A DNA stretch of 64,000 nucleotides from Lachancea kluyveri NRRL Y-12651 (GCA_000149225.2 CM000694.1:1156376-1220375); one strand, 5' to 3'; positions 53,405-63,916 are shown, counted from the stretch's first letter. Numbers and translations: made by a program. The notes: a model not told the origin generated them from the sequence alone.

Positions 53405-53899
53405 ATGAGTACCAAATCGCTAGTTGAATTGTTAGAAAGTCCAAATGTGTTCCACTACAAAAAAGAATGGCTCGACACGCATATTCTAGAAGAACGAAAG
53501 CTGTTGGAGGTATTTTCATTCGGGACCGTTAAAGATGTGCAACCTTCGATGGGGTTGAGCTCACTATCGTTACGCAAACTACAGAAACTGACCATCATGA
53601 GTATGTGCGAGAACCACAGAAGAATCACGTATGCTCAAGTCGTAAGTCAATGTCAACTTGCTAATGATAGCGAGGTAGAACAACTGTTTATGGAGATGAA
53701 TAGCTTAATGGTTTTTGAAATCGACTGTGTTGCTAAATATGTGGAAATCAAGAAATGCCTTGATTCCAGAGACGTCTACGGCGAGGAACGTGAATTGATA
53801 GTGCTACAACAGGCTCCCAACAAAACCAAGCAGGGACTCATCACAGACCTGCTACGATGGAAGACAAAATTGAATCTTGATATCTGCAGCTCCACATAA
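53405..53899 (+). CDS. CSN9: COP9 signalosome subunit Csn9
   Basis: A 164-residue protein (S. cerevisiae 162) with a PCI/winged-helix-like region: LSSLSLRKLQKLTIMSMCENHRRITYAQV (split across residues 51-80) and ELFMEMN-like helix near 100. The signalosome removes Rub1 from the cullin Cdc53. The last residues TDLLRWKTKLNLDIC are helical. The position between NVJ3 and SDH4 equals YDR179C. Start at the first ATG; divergent from NVJ3. Confidence 0.88.
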   Translation: MSTKSLVELLESPNVFHYKKEWLDTHILEERKLLEVFSFGTVKDVQPSMGLSSLSLRKLQKLTIMSMCENHRRITYAQVVSQCQLANDSEVEQLFMEMNSLMVFEIDCVAKYVEIKKCLDSRDVYGEERELIVLQQAPNKTKQGLITDLLRWKTKLNLDICSST

Positions 53900-53985
53900 A
53901 AGAGAGGATACGTAAATAAATAGGTGTGATAAAATATAAATAGTGTTAAATGTACATATAAGAGCTCCAACGACTAGCGCTGTAC

Positions 53986-54486
53986 TTATTCCCTCTTTTC
54001 TTCTCTGTCAGAAGCCCAGAACTTCTTCAAAATGCCGACAACACCATTTTCTTCAGTTTGCAATTTGTAGATACCTAGAGCAGATAACACAGATCCCAAA
54101 GTCAACAAATACATGGCATAGTTATGGTTCTTACCGTACACTCTTTTTGGGATGTAATCAATGATACATGATTGGAAACCGACATAACAGTGAGCCAATA
54201 ACACAGACGATAACAAGGAGTCAGCCACAGAGGATATTGAACCAGTAGTTGCCAAAGGAATAGTAACCAAGGGGACCATAGAAATGGCAATCACCCTCTC
54301 AAAATCCCAATGAAGGGAACCGTGAGTCTTATGTGCAGGGGGTGGGACGTAGGCATCGTTAACAGTGCCCTTGACACCGCCAGGAGCTTGAGGTAATGTG
54401 GACAAGAATGGGATAGTCAAGCTCTTCTTGGCTGTGGAATGGAATGCTCTAGCAGTAGAAAATCTTAGAATAGACTTGGATAACAT
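53986..54486 (-). CDS. SDH4: Succinate dehydrogenase membrane anchor subunit
   Basis: A 166-residue inner-membrane subunit of complex II that anchors Sdh1-Sdh2 and contributes to the ubiquinone site. The N-terminus MLSKSILRFSTARAFHSTAKK is a presequence (split: residues 1-21), followed by SLTIPFLSTLPQAPGGVKGT and DAYVPPPAHK as in S. cerevisiae Sdh4, then three TM helices at about 68-90, 95-115 and 127-147. It is the single counterpart of the S. cerevisiae pair SDH4 (YDR178W) and SHH4 (YLR164W). Converges on CSN9. Confidence 0.95.
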   Translation of the reverse strand: MLSKSILRFSTARAFHSTAKKSLTIPFLSTLPQAPGGVKGTVNDAYVPPPAHKTHGSLHWDFERVIAISMVPLVTIPLATTGSISSVADSLLSSVLLAHCYVGFQSCIIDYIPKRVYGKNHNYAMYLLTLGSVLSALGIYKLQTEENGVVGILKKFWASDREEKRE

Positions 54487-55094
54487 CTTTGCTTATCTGT
54501 TGACGCTGGGAAGGAGGAGAGGAGTTCCCTCCGAATAGTCCGACATTAGCTAGAAGCCTCACTGCTTTTATACCGGGTCACGAGTCGGTAGATTGTGCCA
54601 AGTGCTCGGGTCCGAGCTGGAAAACGAGGGGGGCATCGCCCAAGTTCGCGTGACTGTTTCGGAGCCGTCCGGGAAGGATGTATCGTGCTGTACGTGATTA
54701 TGTAGTCAAATCATCAATATATCAGCGGCTGTCGAAGCCGCCGGGGAAACTACATTTCTTTTAGAGAATTGTTGTTCCTTCAGAGTAATGAGAGTCAGAT
54801 TGTGGTGAATCACGAATTTCGAAGTTAGATAGGTGCATTTTGGGTGCAATTCACAATCTTTGGTTCAGGGGCCAACGGAGGTTATGTGGCCGCAGCGTCG
54901 ACATATTACCTTTCATCCGTTGCTACGATATCCCGTATCACGTGCTTCGTGTTATAATCATACTTAACGAGGAATATCTAGAATCTGTTTTTGAGTAATC
55001 TTTGTCGACAGGAGTTCAGAGTCGATTAGTAAACCACTTGTAACCACTTGCAGCTAGTTTTCTTTACCCCAAAGAACATCCAAAAAGTATAGAA
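54487..55094. other. Divergent promoter region SDH4-MAS1
   Basis: 608 bp between two mitochondrial-protein genes. The half next to SDH4 (about 54,560-54,760) is GC-rich with repeated CGG/CCG triplets, including GCGGCT-GTCGA-AGCCGC at 54725-54741 (CGG-N9-CCG). A Cbf1-type ATCACGTG is at 54938-54945 nearer MAS1. No RNA gene seen. Confidence 0.55.
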
Positions 55095-56480
55095 ATGTTT
55101 CGGAACATATCTAAAGGCTTCAGAGCTATTCGTACACTAGCTACTGCTTCTTCCACAATTCCAAAGACACAGATCTCCGTTTTGGCAAATGGTTTGACAG
55201 TTGCCTCAGAGCGTATCCCAAATACATCCACAGCTACAGTCGGCATTTTTGTGGATGCTGGATCTCGTGCTGAAAATGCTAAAAATAATGGTACTGCCCA
55301 TTTTTTGGAGCATTTGGCCTTCAAGGGAACTCAAAACAGAACACAGACCGGTATTGAATTAGAAATAGAAAATATTGGCTCCCATTTGAATGCCTACACA
55401 TCTAGAGAAAACACTGTCTACTACGCAAAGTCTTTAGAAAATGATATTCCACAGGCTGTTGACATCTTAAGTGACATTCTAACAAGGTCTGTTTTGGATC
55501 CACGTGCTATCGAGAGGGAGAGAGACGTTATCATCAGAGAAAGCGAGGAAGTTGACAAGATGTATGACGAGGTTGTATTTGACCATCTACATGCCATTGT
55601 GTATCAAGACCAGCCTTTAGGAAGAACCATTTTAGGCCCCATTAAAAACATCAAGACTATTCAGAGGGATGACTTACAGGCTTACATTTCAAAAAACTAC
55701 TCTGGTGATAGGATGGTCCTGGTCGGTGCAGGAGCTGTGGACCACCACAAGTTGGTTGATTATGCACAAACATACTTTGGTCATATTAGAAAGTCTCAAC
55801 AGCCGGTGCCACTTGGCTCTCCTCGAGGTCCATTACCCGTATTTCATGGGAACGAATTAAAATTTCAAGAAAGTACTCTACCAACCACGCACGTAGCTTT
55901 GGCTGTTGAAGGTGTTTCTTGGTCTGCTCCTGATTACTTCACCGCACTTGCTACACAAGCTATAGTTGGAAATTGGGACAGGTCTCTGGGTACCGGTACA
56001 AATTCTCCGTCCCCATTAGCAGTTGCTGCGTCCAACAATGGGACCCTAGCCAATTCTTATATGTCTTTCTCTACCTCGTACGCTGATTCTGGGCTATGGG
56101 GCATGTACATCGTCACAGACTCCAAAGAACATAATGCACAGTTGATAATTGACGAAATTTTGAAAGAATGGCGTAGAATTAAATCTGGCAACATCACAGA
56201 TGATGAAGTCAATCGAGCCAAAGCTCAATTAAAGGCATCTTTGCTACTATCATTGGATGGTTCTACCGCTATTGCTGAGGATATTGGAAGGCAAATTGTC
56301 ACCACGGGTAAAAGGCTTTCCCCAGAAGAAGTCTTTGAACAAGTTGATAAGATTTCAAAGCAAGATATCGTTATGTGGGCCAATTACAAACTAAGGAATA
56401 AGCCGGTGTCAATTGTTGCACTTGGTAACGTCAGTTCCGTTCCGACTTTGAGCCATATAGAGCAAGGTTTAAACGCGTAA
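55095..56480 (+). CDS. MAS1: Mitochondrial processing peptidase beta subunit Mas1
   Basis: A 461-residue zinc protease subunit (S. cerevisiae 462) that with Mas2 cleaves presequences in the matrix. The inverted zinc motif HFLEH is at residues 69-73 with the distal Glu in the [12 protein letters not shown] region, so it is the catalytic subunit and not the alpha subunit. The N-terminus [18 protein letters not shown] is itself a presequence. [22 protein letters not shown] and [17 protein letters not shown] complete the M16 fold. In S. cerevisiae UBC1 separates SDH4 from NGG1; here MAS1 of the other track does. Confidence 0.98.
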   Translation: MFRNISKGFRAIRTLATASSTIPKTQISVLANGLTVASERIPNTSTATVGIFVDAGSRAENAKNNGTAHFLEHLAFKGTQNRTQTGIELEIENIGSHLNAYTSRENTVYYAKSLENDIPQAVDILSDILTRSVLDPRAIERERDVIIRESEEVDKMYDEVVFDHLHAIVYQDQPLGRTILGPIKNIKTIQRDDLQAYISKNYSGDRMVLVGAGAVDHHKLVDYAQTYFGHIRKSQQPVPLGSPRGPLPVFHGNELKFQESTLPTTHVALAVEGVSWSAPDYFTALATQAIVGNWDRSLGTGTNSPSPLAVAASNNGTLANSYMSFSTSYADSGLWGMYIVTDSKEHNAQLIIDEILKEWRRIKSGNITDDEVNRAKAQLKASLLLSLDGSTAIAEDIGRQIVTTGKRLSPEEVFEQVDKISKQDIVMWANYKLRNKPVSIVALGNVSSVPTLSHIEQGLNA

Positions 56481-56791
56481 GTTATTCGATTTATATGTTT
56501 TCTTCAAAGGTTTTATAATACATGTAAATAAGATGAGTTTTTTTTTGTGGCAATTAAGTGCTACTACGCAAAAAGTGTTCAGAGTGTACGCTGCATTCAA
56601 AGCGAACGTTGTGTTAAGCTATCATCAACAAGAAAACTATTTCTCTCGCACACATTTTTTGTGCTCTCCATAATAAAAATAGCACACCTAGACATACGAT
56701 ACGGATGTTTTGAGCATCTTCTTAATTAGAGAATTTACAAACACCGTCTCTTAATATAAGCGTTATTAAAATAATGCATATTATATCCAAA
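56481..56791. other. Convergent spacer MAS1-NGG1
   Basis: 311 bp between stop codons, AT-rich with a T10 tract at 56536-56546. No gene or RNA seen, and no trace of UBC1. Confidence 0.6.
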
Positions 56792-58726
56792 CTACTCATC
56801 CTTGTTTTGTAAACTGTCCGTTAATTCATCATCTTTACCATTCCCATTATTCCCAAAGACATCACCTTCTTCCTCTTCTTCTTCTTGATCTAAGTCTCTA
56901 AACACACTTTCCTTTGGTAGTCGCTTCATAACTTCAGGTTTGTCAAAGAGTGGCCCGATTTTGCTGATCCACCTCTGCCTCTTATCTAATAGAGATTTTA
57001 AGCTAGAATTGGCAGCCTGTTGATGTGCTGCTTGTAAAGCGGCCTGTGATGTCGAACCAGTTGTAGCAGAAATATTTAGTTTCTTCTTTTTATTTTTTGG
57101 GACCCTAATCCTCTTAATGTATGCTTGATCAACTTGCTTGTCTAGATCGTCTAAAATGGAAGAATACTCTTGCCAGGCAAGCTGTCTTTCTACTAACGGA
57201 ATCAACATTGCTTTACGTTTTATGTTTTTTTTTGTAACCAATCTTAGTTCATTTTGCAGCTCACGAAGTTCTCCACTAATTTCATCGTCCTCTCTACCAG
57301 TTACCCAATCTGGATCGTCGTTGCCGCTACTGTCCTCATTCCTCGGTAAATTCATATAAATACCGACATATTTCAATTCCCTTTTTAGTCTTTCCTCAAA
57401 TGACGGGTAATCCAAGTTGACTGTATTTACTCTCCATCCTTGTTGTTGTGGCAACGCGCTTGTTACGCTTGTTAAATTCTTAGCTTCATCAAATTCGCTA
57501 TCTGGGGTGGGAGCAATTGCGGCTACTGCCGGTGTTACACTTTTTGCATCTTCGTCGCCCATACTAGTACCATCAGTATCGGCTTCTTCCTTTATGGAAT
57601 CGGTTTCACTATAGCCATCTTTTAAAATAGCTGACAACAATCTGGAAACCAAAGGGCCACACGACACTTCCTCCGTATCTAAAACGTCATCAGATAGGTC
57701 GTTACTAGATTTCTTTGGAAGTATACTTACAGGATTGCTCAAAGGAGGTGGGGATAAATTGGCAATGTTTTGGTTGTTGTCTTCCTTAAACCACACGTCG
57801 GTGTATACAGGTCCCATTCTAGGTATGATGTAAGGCGTCACCTCAGGATCATAGGATTTTTCTACCTGTAAACTAGTAGGAGTGATATGTCTATTTTGTA
57901 AGAATTTGATATCTTCTTCAGTAAATTCCCTGAAAAAATTATCTATCGAGGATAAAAACGTAGAATATTGAATCTGATTCGTCGGTTTAGGCCTCGAAAA
58001 ATCCATATCAGGAATTTCACCCGGTAAAAGATTCTCTAAACCGCTAGTCGGATAACTGGCTACACCATACTTTTTTTTTAGGTAATCTTCACCTGTGCTT
58101 TCCAAGCCATGTTCGCTAAACAAACCCAAAGACACGGCAGCTGCAGGTAAAGTTTGTGACACAACAAACTCAGATTTAGGGTTTTTAACAGAAGGATCAT
58201 TTTCTATTTTATCAATATCAGTTTCTGATTTTTCCATAATCTTGGCCTTCTTGTCAGCATGTTCATGGGACCTGTTTGGTGTCGCGGGCTTTTCTTGCTT
58301 TAGTTCTTCTTGATCTTCTTCATCTTCTATTTTCAAAGACCTTTTCCTATTCAAATGTTTTGTAGGTACAACACCTGCATCTTCATCACTGGCTACTGCA
58401 TCCACATTGGTAGTGCCGCTTGGTAGTTCTGTAGCTTGCTTCCGAGCTTCCTTAGCTCCTCTTATCAAGTTAAGAGTTTCTTCGTCACTTTTCACTATAC
58501 TCTCTAAATTTTTGTCCAATTTCTCCAGAGATGCCTTAAGGTTACTTAAAGATGTTTTATCTGGGACGGAACGGACGTGTTTTCCGTTGAGCATACCGAT
58601 GTCTCTTTCAAAGGTTAAGTCTAGAGTTTTTAACATGGAGGAGAGTATTCTTGAAGGTTCATGAGCCTGCTCATTCAGTTGAATTTGATCCTTGGGCCCT
58701 TTCCCTCTTCTGTTAGCTCTTGACAT
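56792..58726 (-). CDS. NGG1: SAGA/ADA/SLIK histone acetyltransferase module subunit Ngg1 (Ada3)
   Basis: A 644-residue subunit (S. cerevisiae 702) that with Gcn5, Ada2 and Sgf29 forms the HAT module. The N-terminus has ILSSMLKTLDLTFERDIGML, the middle a strictly conserved block VKNPKSEFVVSQTLP and LESTGEDYLKKKYGVASYP, and the C-terminal Ada3 domain has FEERLKRELKYVGIYMNLP, DPDWVTGREDDEISGELREL and AYIKRIRVPKNKKKK. The linkers (about 70-170 and 360-450) are acidic and variable and explain the shorter length. Divergent from RSM24 with 243 bp between starts. Confidence 0.97.
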   Translation of the reverse strand: MSRANRRGKGPKDQIQLNEQAHEPSRILSSMLKTLDLTFERDIGMLNGKHVRSVPDKTSLSNLKASLEKLDKNLESIVKSDEETLNLIRGAKEARKQATELPSGTTNVDAVASDEDAGVVPTKHLNRKRSLKIEDEEDQEELKQEKPATPNRSHEHADKKAKIMEKSETDIDKIENDPSVKNPKSEFVVSQTLPAAAVSLGLFSEHGLESTGEDYLKKKYGVASYPTSGLENLLPGEIPDMDFSRPKPTNQIQYSTFLSSIDNFFREFTEEDIKFLQNRHITPTSLQVEKSYDPEVTPYIIPRMGPVYTDVWFKEDNNQNIANLSPPPLSNPVSILPKKSSNDLSDDVLDTEEVSCGPLVSRLLSAILKDGYSETDSIKEEADTDGTSMGDEDAKSVTPAVAAIAPTPDSEFDEAKNLTSVTSALPQQQGWRVNTVNLDYPSFEERLKRELKYVGIYMNLPRNEDSSGNDDPDWVTGREDDEISGELRELQNELRLVTKKNIKRKAMLIPLVERQLAWQEYSSILDDLDKQVDQAYIKRIRVPKNKKKKLNISATTGSTSQAALQAAHQQAANSSLKSLLDKRQRWISKIGPLFDKPEVMKRLPKESVFRDLDQEEEEEEGDVFGNNGNGKDDELTDSLQNKDE

Positions 58727-58969
58727 TACGCTATATTCCTTCTTTTCTCTCTCTACTTGTTTGTACTAAACGCCGTCCTTAAGTGTTATGAATTGTTTTT
58801 CAGTTGGTGAAATTTTGTCATTTTGGCACGAGGCGCGACCACAAGATTCAACGTTACCGTTTACACATTTGATGCCATTCTTAAAATTTTTCACATTTTG
58901 AATTTCGTTCACTCAAACCCCTTCAGCTCGATAATCTAACAACAACACAGAATCCCATAGCCTTAAGTC

Positions 58970-59875
58970 ATGAGACCTTCGTCTTGCCGTTTTTTCCATT
59001 CGTCTATCAAGTGTTTAAATGCACCTGCTTCACAGGTGAGCAAAGCAGCTACTTTGTCTCCTGATCTGTATCTGGAACCAACCAAGTGGAAGGGCTTGAA
59101 ACCGGAGAAAGTTTTTGAGTTGTATCAGGAAAGATTAGTCAAGCTAGGGTCTCAATATAAGCCATGTCAGGAAGAATTAAGTGCTCTTTTGACAACGTCC
59201 GAGTATACTGGTGTGTCTCCGAAGGCGATCAAAGCTGTCTATTATGGTGGTGAACAGGCTGCGTACGATATAACTGGCACCACCTTTGAAGATGACTTTA
59301 AGCCAAAGCCATTCATGTTTGATGATCTGCCATCCCAATCACAGCTTTTGGTTCAACAACACCGTGAACAACGTTTTTACAATAGACTTGCTGCCTATGA
59401 ATTACCATTGTTGGCTCAATACCGTCAAACATATAATAAGCCCTCTGTTAAGACCCATCCTGTTACTTACCGCTATACAACATATATCGGTGAAGAGCAT
59501 CCAAACTCGCGCAAGGTTGTCTTGAGCGTGAAAACAAAAGACTTGGAACTGAACGAAAAAGAATTACACAAATTACGTCTTTTAGCTAAGACTCGCTATG
59601 ACCACACTACTGATATTCTCAAAATGTCATCTGAAAGGTATTCGGAACCCGCGCAGAATGCTCGCTATTTGGGTGACGTTTTAAAAAGGTTGATCAAGGA
59701 GGCCAAAGATTTATCTGACGATTTTAGCGATGTTCCTTTGGATACTAGACACACTATTGCGAAGAACCTTCGTAAAAAAAAGCGTGGTTATGAATTTCCA
59801 GAAGAGTGGAAACGCCCGGAAGATGCTCCTAAGGAAAAGATCAACATTGTTGAGATGATCAAGAAAAACTTGTAA
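58970..59875 (+). CDS. RSM24: Mitochondrial small ribosomal subunit protein mS35 (Rsm24)
   Basis: A 301-residue mitochondrial ribosomal protein (S. cerevisiae 319). The N-terminus [16 protein letters not shown] is a basic, hydroxylated presequence. The mS35 domain includes [43 protein letters not shown] and the C-terminal [21 protein letters not shown]. The position next to NGG1 and HMO1 equals YDR175C. Converges on HMO1. Confidence 0.95.
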   Translation: MRPSSCRFFHSSIKCLNAPASQVSKAATLSPDLYLEPTKWKGLKPEKVFELYQERLVKLGSQYKPCQEELSALLTTSEYTGVSPKAIKAVYYGGEQAAYDITGTTFEDDFKPKPFMFDDLPSQSQLLVQQHREQRFYNRLAAYELPLLAQYRQTYNKPSVKTHPVTYRYTTYIGEEHPNSRKVVLSVKTKDLELNEKELHKLRLLAKTRYDHTTDILKMSSERYSEPAQNARYLGDVLKRLIKEAKDLSDDFSDVPLDTRHTIAKNLRKKKRGYEFPEEWKRPEDAPKEKINIVEMIKKNL

Positions 59876-60108
59876 TGTGTATAAACCCTACTTTTCATGT
59901 ATATATAACCTAAAAGAAAAGAAATCTAATTCATTTGCGCACGAGTCAACAAAACAATAACTAACATACAAAAACAATTACATTGACTATTGAAAAAAGA
60001 GATAGCATATACAAAATTCAGTTTTAAAGAAACCAAGGCGAATAGCTTAGCAGTATCCACCCTAATCCCTAAAGTGTTAAACAAACTTTGAAATTCGTAA
60101 ACCAGTTA

Positions 60109-60925
60109 CTAAATGTTGACAGATTTGTCCTTCTTCTTGTCCTTCTTCTTCTTCTTCTTCTTCTTTTCCGAAGAGCCTGAAGAGCCTTCTTCTTCGTGAG
60201 CTCTCTTTTCTTTATGAGTTTGATAGTCATCCAAACCAGCTTGCAAGTAATCTGGAATTGGAACGGGGGCGGAGTTAGGCCCTTCTTGAATCAATAGTGT
60301 ACCATTCTTCTTAGCCTCCAAATACTTTTGTTTTTCTCTTTGGTAGTTTTCCAATTCAGCGTTGTAGGCTTGCTTCCATTTGTCCTTCTCAGAATCACTT
60401 AGCTCCTTCCATTTTTTGGAAATCTCTTGAGTGATTTCCGTGGAGGATAAGGGTGGCAAACCAGCCTTTTGCCTGTCCTCACGCAAGGCTTGACGAACAT
60501 AAGCAGAATAAGCAAAGAAAACGGTCAATGGCTTCTTTGGCGCATTAGGGTCACGCTCTGGTCTCTTCCTTGGAGCTGCTGGTTTGGCAGGGGCTGCAGC
60601 GGCAGGTTCCTTTTCATCATCCATTGGGTTGTTTAATTCAGCACTAATACCATGAAGCTGATTGGTGGCTGATGTCAATTTTTGTAAGGCTTCCGTCAAA
60701 GTTGTGAAGGCTTCGATCTTCTCCTCTTCATCTTCACCGATCGAGTTGTAGAAATCGACGATGCATGATGCAGTTTGGTTGGCCGTCTTGGATAGTTCAA
60801 ACAAAGAAGCGACAAGCTATGTGTGATGCTGTTAGTAACCGAATGTCCTTGTCTTTTCGTAATGCGAGTTTCGATATACATACGGAATCCTTGGCGGTTC
60901 TTAACTTGATAGATGGTTCGGACAT
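60109..60925 (-). CDS. HMO1: HMG-box chromatin protein Hmo1, two exons
   Basis: Exon 1 is 60884-60925 (14 codons) and exon 2 is 60109-60816, giving 249 residues (S. cerevisiae 246). Exon 2 alone has no ATG before the conserved LFELSKTANQ block. The spliced reading MSEPSIKLRTAKDS + LVASLFELSK matches S. cerevisiae, which has KLKSAKDSLVSSLFELSK. Box A occupies about residues 15-80. The canonical HMG box B (103-183) begins DPNAPKKPLTVFFAYSAYV. A Lys-rich tail ends KKKDKKKDKSVNI. Hmo1 binds rDNA and ribosomal-protein promoters and acts in TOR signalling (family knowledge). Confidence 0.95.
60817..60883 (-). other. Spliceosomal intron in HMO1 (67 nt)
   Basis: On the minus strand: consensus donor GTATGT at 60883-60878, perfect branch site TACTAAC at 60837-60831, acceptor CACATAG ending at 60817. 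It falls exactly between codons 14 and 15 (phase 0). The TAG of the acceptor would be an in-frame stop if unspliced. I am not aware of an intron in S. cerevisiae HMO1. Confidence 0.94.
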
Positions 60926-62496
60926 TTGTCTTTTATCACGGGGAGTATTAGTTTCGTCCTAAGAGACTCCTATTTCCTTCTAGCTTCGCTAGCTCCCTCT
61001 AAGGAAGTGGTTTAAGAAAGGGAAAGTTCCCACCAGGTCTGAGAGGCGATTCCTCTCCAGCCCCTTGGAAAATTTTTTTGTTCCTGCCTAGCACAGAAAC
61101 GCGCCTAGGCATCCATAATTCTTGGTGTTAATTGGTGAAGGGTGCTCGAAGAAGAAAAACAAAACACCGAGTCATGTGATATACACGTGATTCAAATCGA
61201 AATTTCGACACGTCCGAGACCTGTGGAAGAAAGGGTACATGATCATATACGGAGATGTCTTGAACATTGTGAAGTAAGTAATTGCTTATCTTTAGCATGA
61301 GTGTGATTTGCATTTTTTAGAAATAAGAAGTACTGCGAGATTTAAGTTGTACTCTAGAAGCTCGAAATTTCAATAAATGACGTGCATCGAACCGTTTTTT
61401 CTGTTACACTTCTCACCACACAACCGTATTAAAATGTCAAAAGTGGCTTTAATCGACTTGAGATCGACCCCTAAAATTTACCGAGTTGGATAAATACGCT
61501 ATTTTTTAACACAGTATTATTTAAACTTTAGCTAGTTCCCAAAAAAACCAGAAAGAAAAAACTTTTTAAACTATCAATTGAAGATTGTCAGGTCGGCACT
61601 TAAATTTGGAATTTATATAGCGCTCTTAAAACAAGCATCAATTGAAGGCAAATTACAAGATTTCATAATTTTTCTTTCAATTCTTACTTGTGATTAAAAC
61701 TGATTTTAGATTTTTGTATAGAGACTTTTATAAACTATACAGAGGGTAACGTTTTACGAATCAATTCCATTTTCTAGTAATTATTCTCGAGTATTAATCT
61801 GCATACTTTTCTAACAACTTTAAACCATTAAATTATCTTAAACTCATGTTTTTACACAAGCAATGGATTTGTAAATTTAACGAGAATCTGAACCGAAATC
61901 CCCAATAACTGAGAACCTTTTCAAGTCTTTTTTTACAAGATCGAGTAGATTCTCATAGCCTGTTCGTATAATCAACTAGAATAGGAAAGTACTTTACAGA
62001 TTAAAATATTTCAGTAAATCTCAAAACCAGTTCTTGAACTTTCTTTTTATCGTATACGATTTTTTAAAGGCTGTTCAAGTCACACAGCCAGATTATTTAA
62101 GGAAAAGCATAGCAACAAACCTTGATGTCTTCACAGAAATAAAGGAAACGTGTTACAATGGAGGTCTTATTTAACACCCGGATTCCCTATACCAATTGAA
62201 TATTGCTCTTAATATAATATTCAAGATAAAACTCCTTATTTCACCATAATTTCTGCAAGAAAAATTTTTTGCGGGTAAATAAAAACGAAAGTTGAGTTCA
62301 CGACAGTGATGGCTCTAGAAAAAACGTTAACATATATCAATTTTTTTTCAATATAAACAACCAGGATTACTAGGAGGAAAGAGCTAATACATATAGCTTG
62401 AAAGTTGGATTGACCTTTTTTTTCTTTCAAGAAAACCCCAAAAGCGATTCTTAGAACATACAGTAACAGTGAGGGATGGATAAATTCTGAAATAAT
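60926..62496. other. AT-rich gene desert, left part, with HMO1 promoter
   Basis: 1.57 kb. The first 250 bp is the HMO1 promoter, with CTAGCTTCGCTAG (60980-60992) and GGGAAAGTTCCC (61019-61030) palindromes, two conserved-looking G/C-rich clusters and a CACGTGAT at 61184-61191. Beyond about 61,300 the sequence becomes markedly AT-rich with stop codons in all frames and no frame above 65 codons. No tRNA, centromere CDEIII or recognisable RNA seen. Confidence 0.6.
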
Positions 62497-62801
62497 TGTT
62501 GGGATTTCTTATTTGATTAAAATAATATTATTGGGTAAATGGATATACTTGAATTTCTATTCCCATTTCTAGCAATCCAGAAAAGAAAATCGATAATTAT
62601 ACATAGTAATATTATTAGTTCTTTCTTCATTGTATATGTTGTTGTTCATTATTCTATTATATTATCAATCCTTGCGTTTAAGCTTCCACCGACTTCGACG
62701 ACTATTTTTCATTCTTCATGCCATAATCTTACAGCATGTGTGATAATATACTAGCAATACAAATACTAGTCCATAGACGATGTTTGATTAAAATTTCAAC
62801 A
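62497..62801 (-). mobile_element. Degenerate solo LTR related to Ty1/Ty2 delta
   Basis: 305 bp with terminal TGTTGGGATT (62497-62506) and TTCAACA (62795-62801). On the plus strand it reads as the reverse complement of an S. cerevisiae delta LTR: ATTATCAATCCTTGCGTTT at 62661-62679 followed by AGCTTCCAC, then GACTATTT and GATAATATACTAG..AAATACTAGT near 62745-62770, all in the right order and spacing (compared from memory). It is about 30 bp shorter than delta and diverged in the AT-rich part. Flanking 5-mers ATAAT and AATAG are not an intact target duplication. No internal Ty sequence was found in the window, so it is a solo LTR. Confidence 0.85.
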
Positions 62802-63916
62802 AATAGAGTATATTCTGCGAATGATTCTAGAAAAAGGTACTTCTGTTCGCATACCTATTTTAATGTTTGCCCTTAGTGAAATAGGGATTTTGGTTGGTAG
62901 GATACGTCATTGGTTGTCTTAGTTTTAACCTCAAGCAGAAGAGCAATGTCCTCAATCCTGGGAAAATATCTTTGAGTAAATGTCAAAACTGTTGGAAACA
63001 AGTTTTTTCTGTCAAAAATTCGGGTTTCTGATATTTTTGCCTAACTTCTTGCTGGTATTCTTTTTAGCATCCTAATATTTAAAAAACAGTATGACATGAA
63101 CAAAAAGAAATAATATAGAAATATATGAACACAAGTAACCGAATCTCTGGAAACTACCGAACGCTTTCGTTACGAATCTTAGATAGTAACATTTTTGCGA
63201 TACTTTTGAAAAATTATCTAACTTAAGTGTCCATTACCAAACGCTTATATATAAATATATACTGTTACGTTAGTAATAAAACAAACTGGAAATCTTTTAT
63301 AAAGCACAAAACCGATAGAGAACTATATCAGGACATCACAAATTCTCATATAAACAGTTCACCGATGTCATCAAATATCTGGAAATTAATCAGACATGCA
63401 CTTGCAGATGTAAAATTACAATAAAATGTGAAAATTCATGATTCCATTAAAAAACTTCTTCTTGAAGATTAAAAGAAATTGTTTACTTAGAAAAATTATA
63501 GAGAGAAAGTAAATACTCATTTTAAATTATTCGGCATCGCGCAAAATCGTAAAGAACGACCATTACGCTCTTGGATGAAATTTTTCTAAGATTTTCAAAA
63601 AAAAAGCTAAACGCGTAGTAGTAGGTGGGAGAAAAGTAGGGTGTGGGCGGAGTAAAAGAGGCAAAAAATGAAAGAAAGAAAGTTTTTAAAAATCCAAGAA
63701 AACAGACAGGGAAAGGCGGGAAGTAAAAGCGCGGTCAGCAAAAGTAGTCGTGGGGTACTTCATGCGAAAGCAGTTGAAAACAAATCGAAAGAATTTGGAA
63801 ACAGATTCGAGTAAGTTTGGAAGTTCGTAAAGAACATGGCCTCGTCGAACGGTGGAGAGAGTCTCTAGGTGATCGTCAGATCTGCTTAGTCTCTATACAG
63901 CGTTTCGACATGGGCG
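62802..63916. other. AT-rich gene desert, right part, and promoter of the edge gene
   Basis: 1.1 kb. Up to about 63,550 it is AT-rich with only short open frames. From about 63,600 to 63,730 the plus strand is strongly purine-rich (G and A runs such as GGTGGGAGAAAAGTAGGG), with an MCB-like ACGCGT at 63611-63616. This is probably the promoter of the gene starting at 63917. No second LTR was recognised here. Confidence 0.5.

Noticed and set aside
61380-61400. GGTTCGATGC (minus strand) as a tRNA B box
   Set aside because: It lacks the CC ending of the B box, and no A box or acceptor stem is found at the right distance.
63266-63276. TACTAAC on the minus strand in the desert as a sign of another spliced gene
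   Set aside because: No donor lies upstream on that strand and no coding frame follows.
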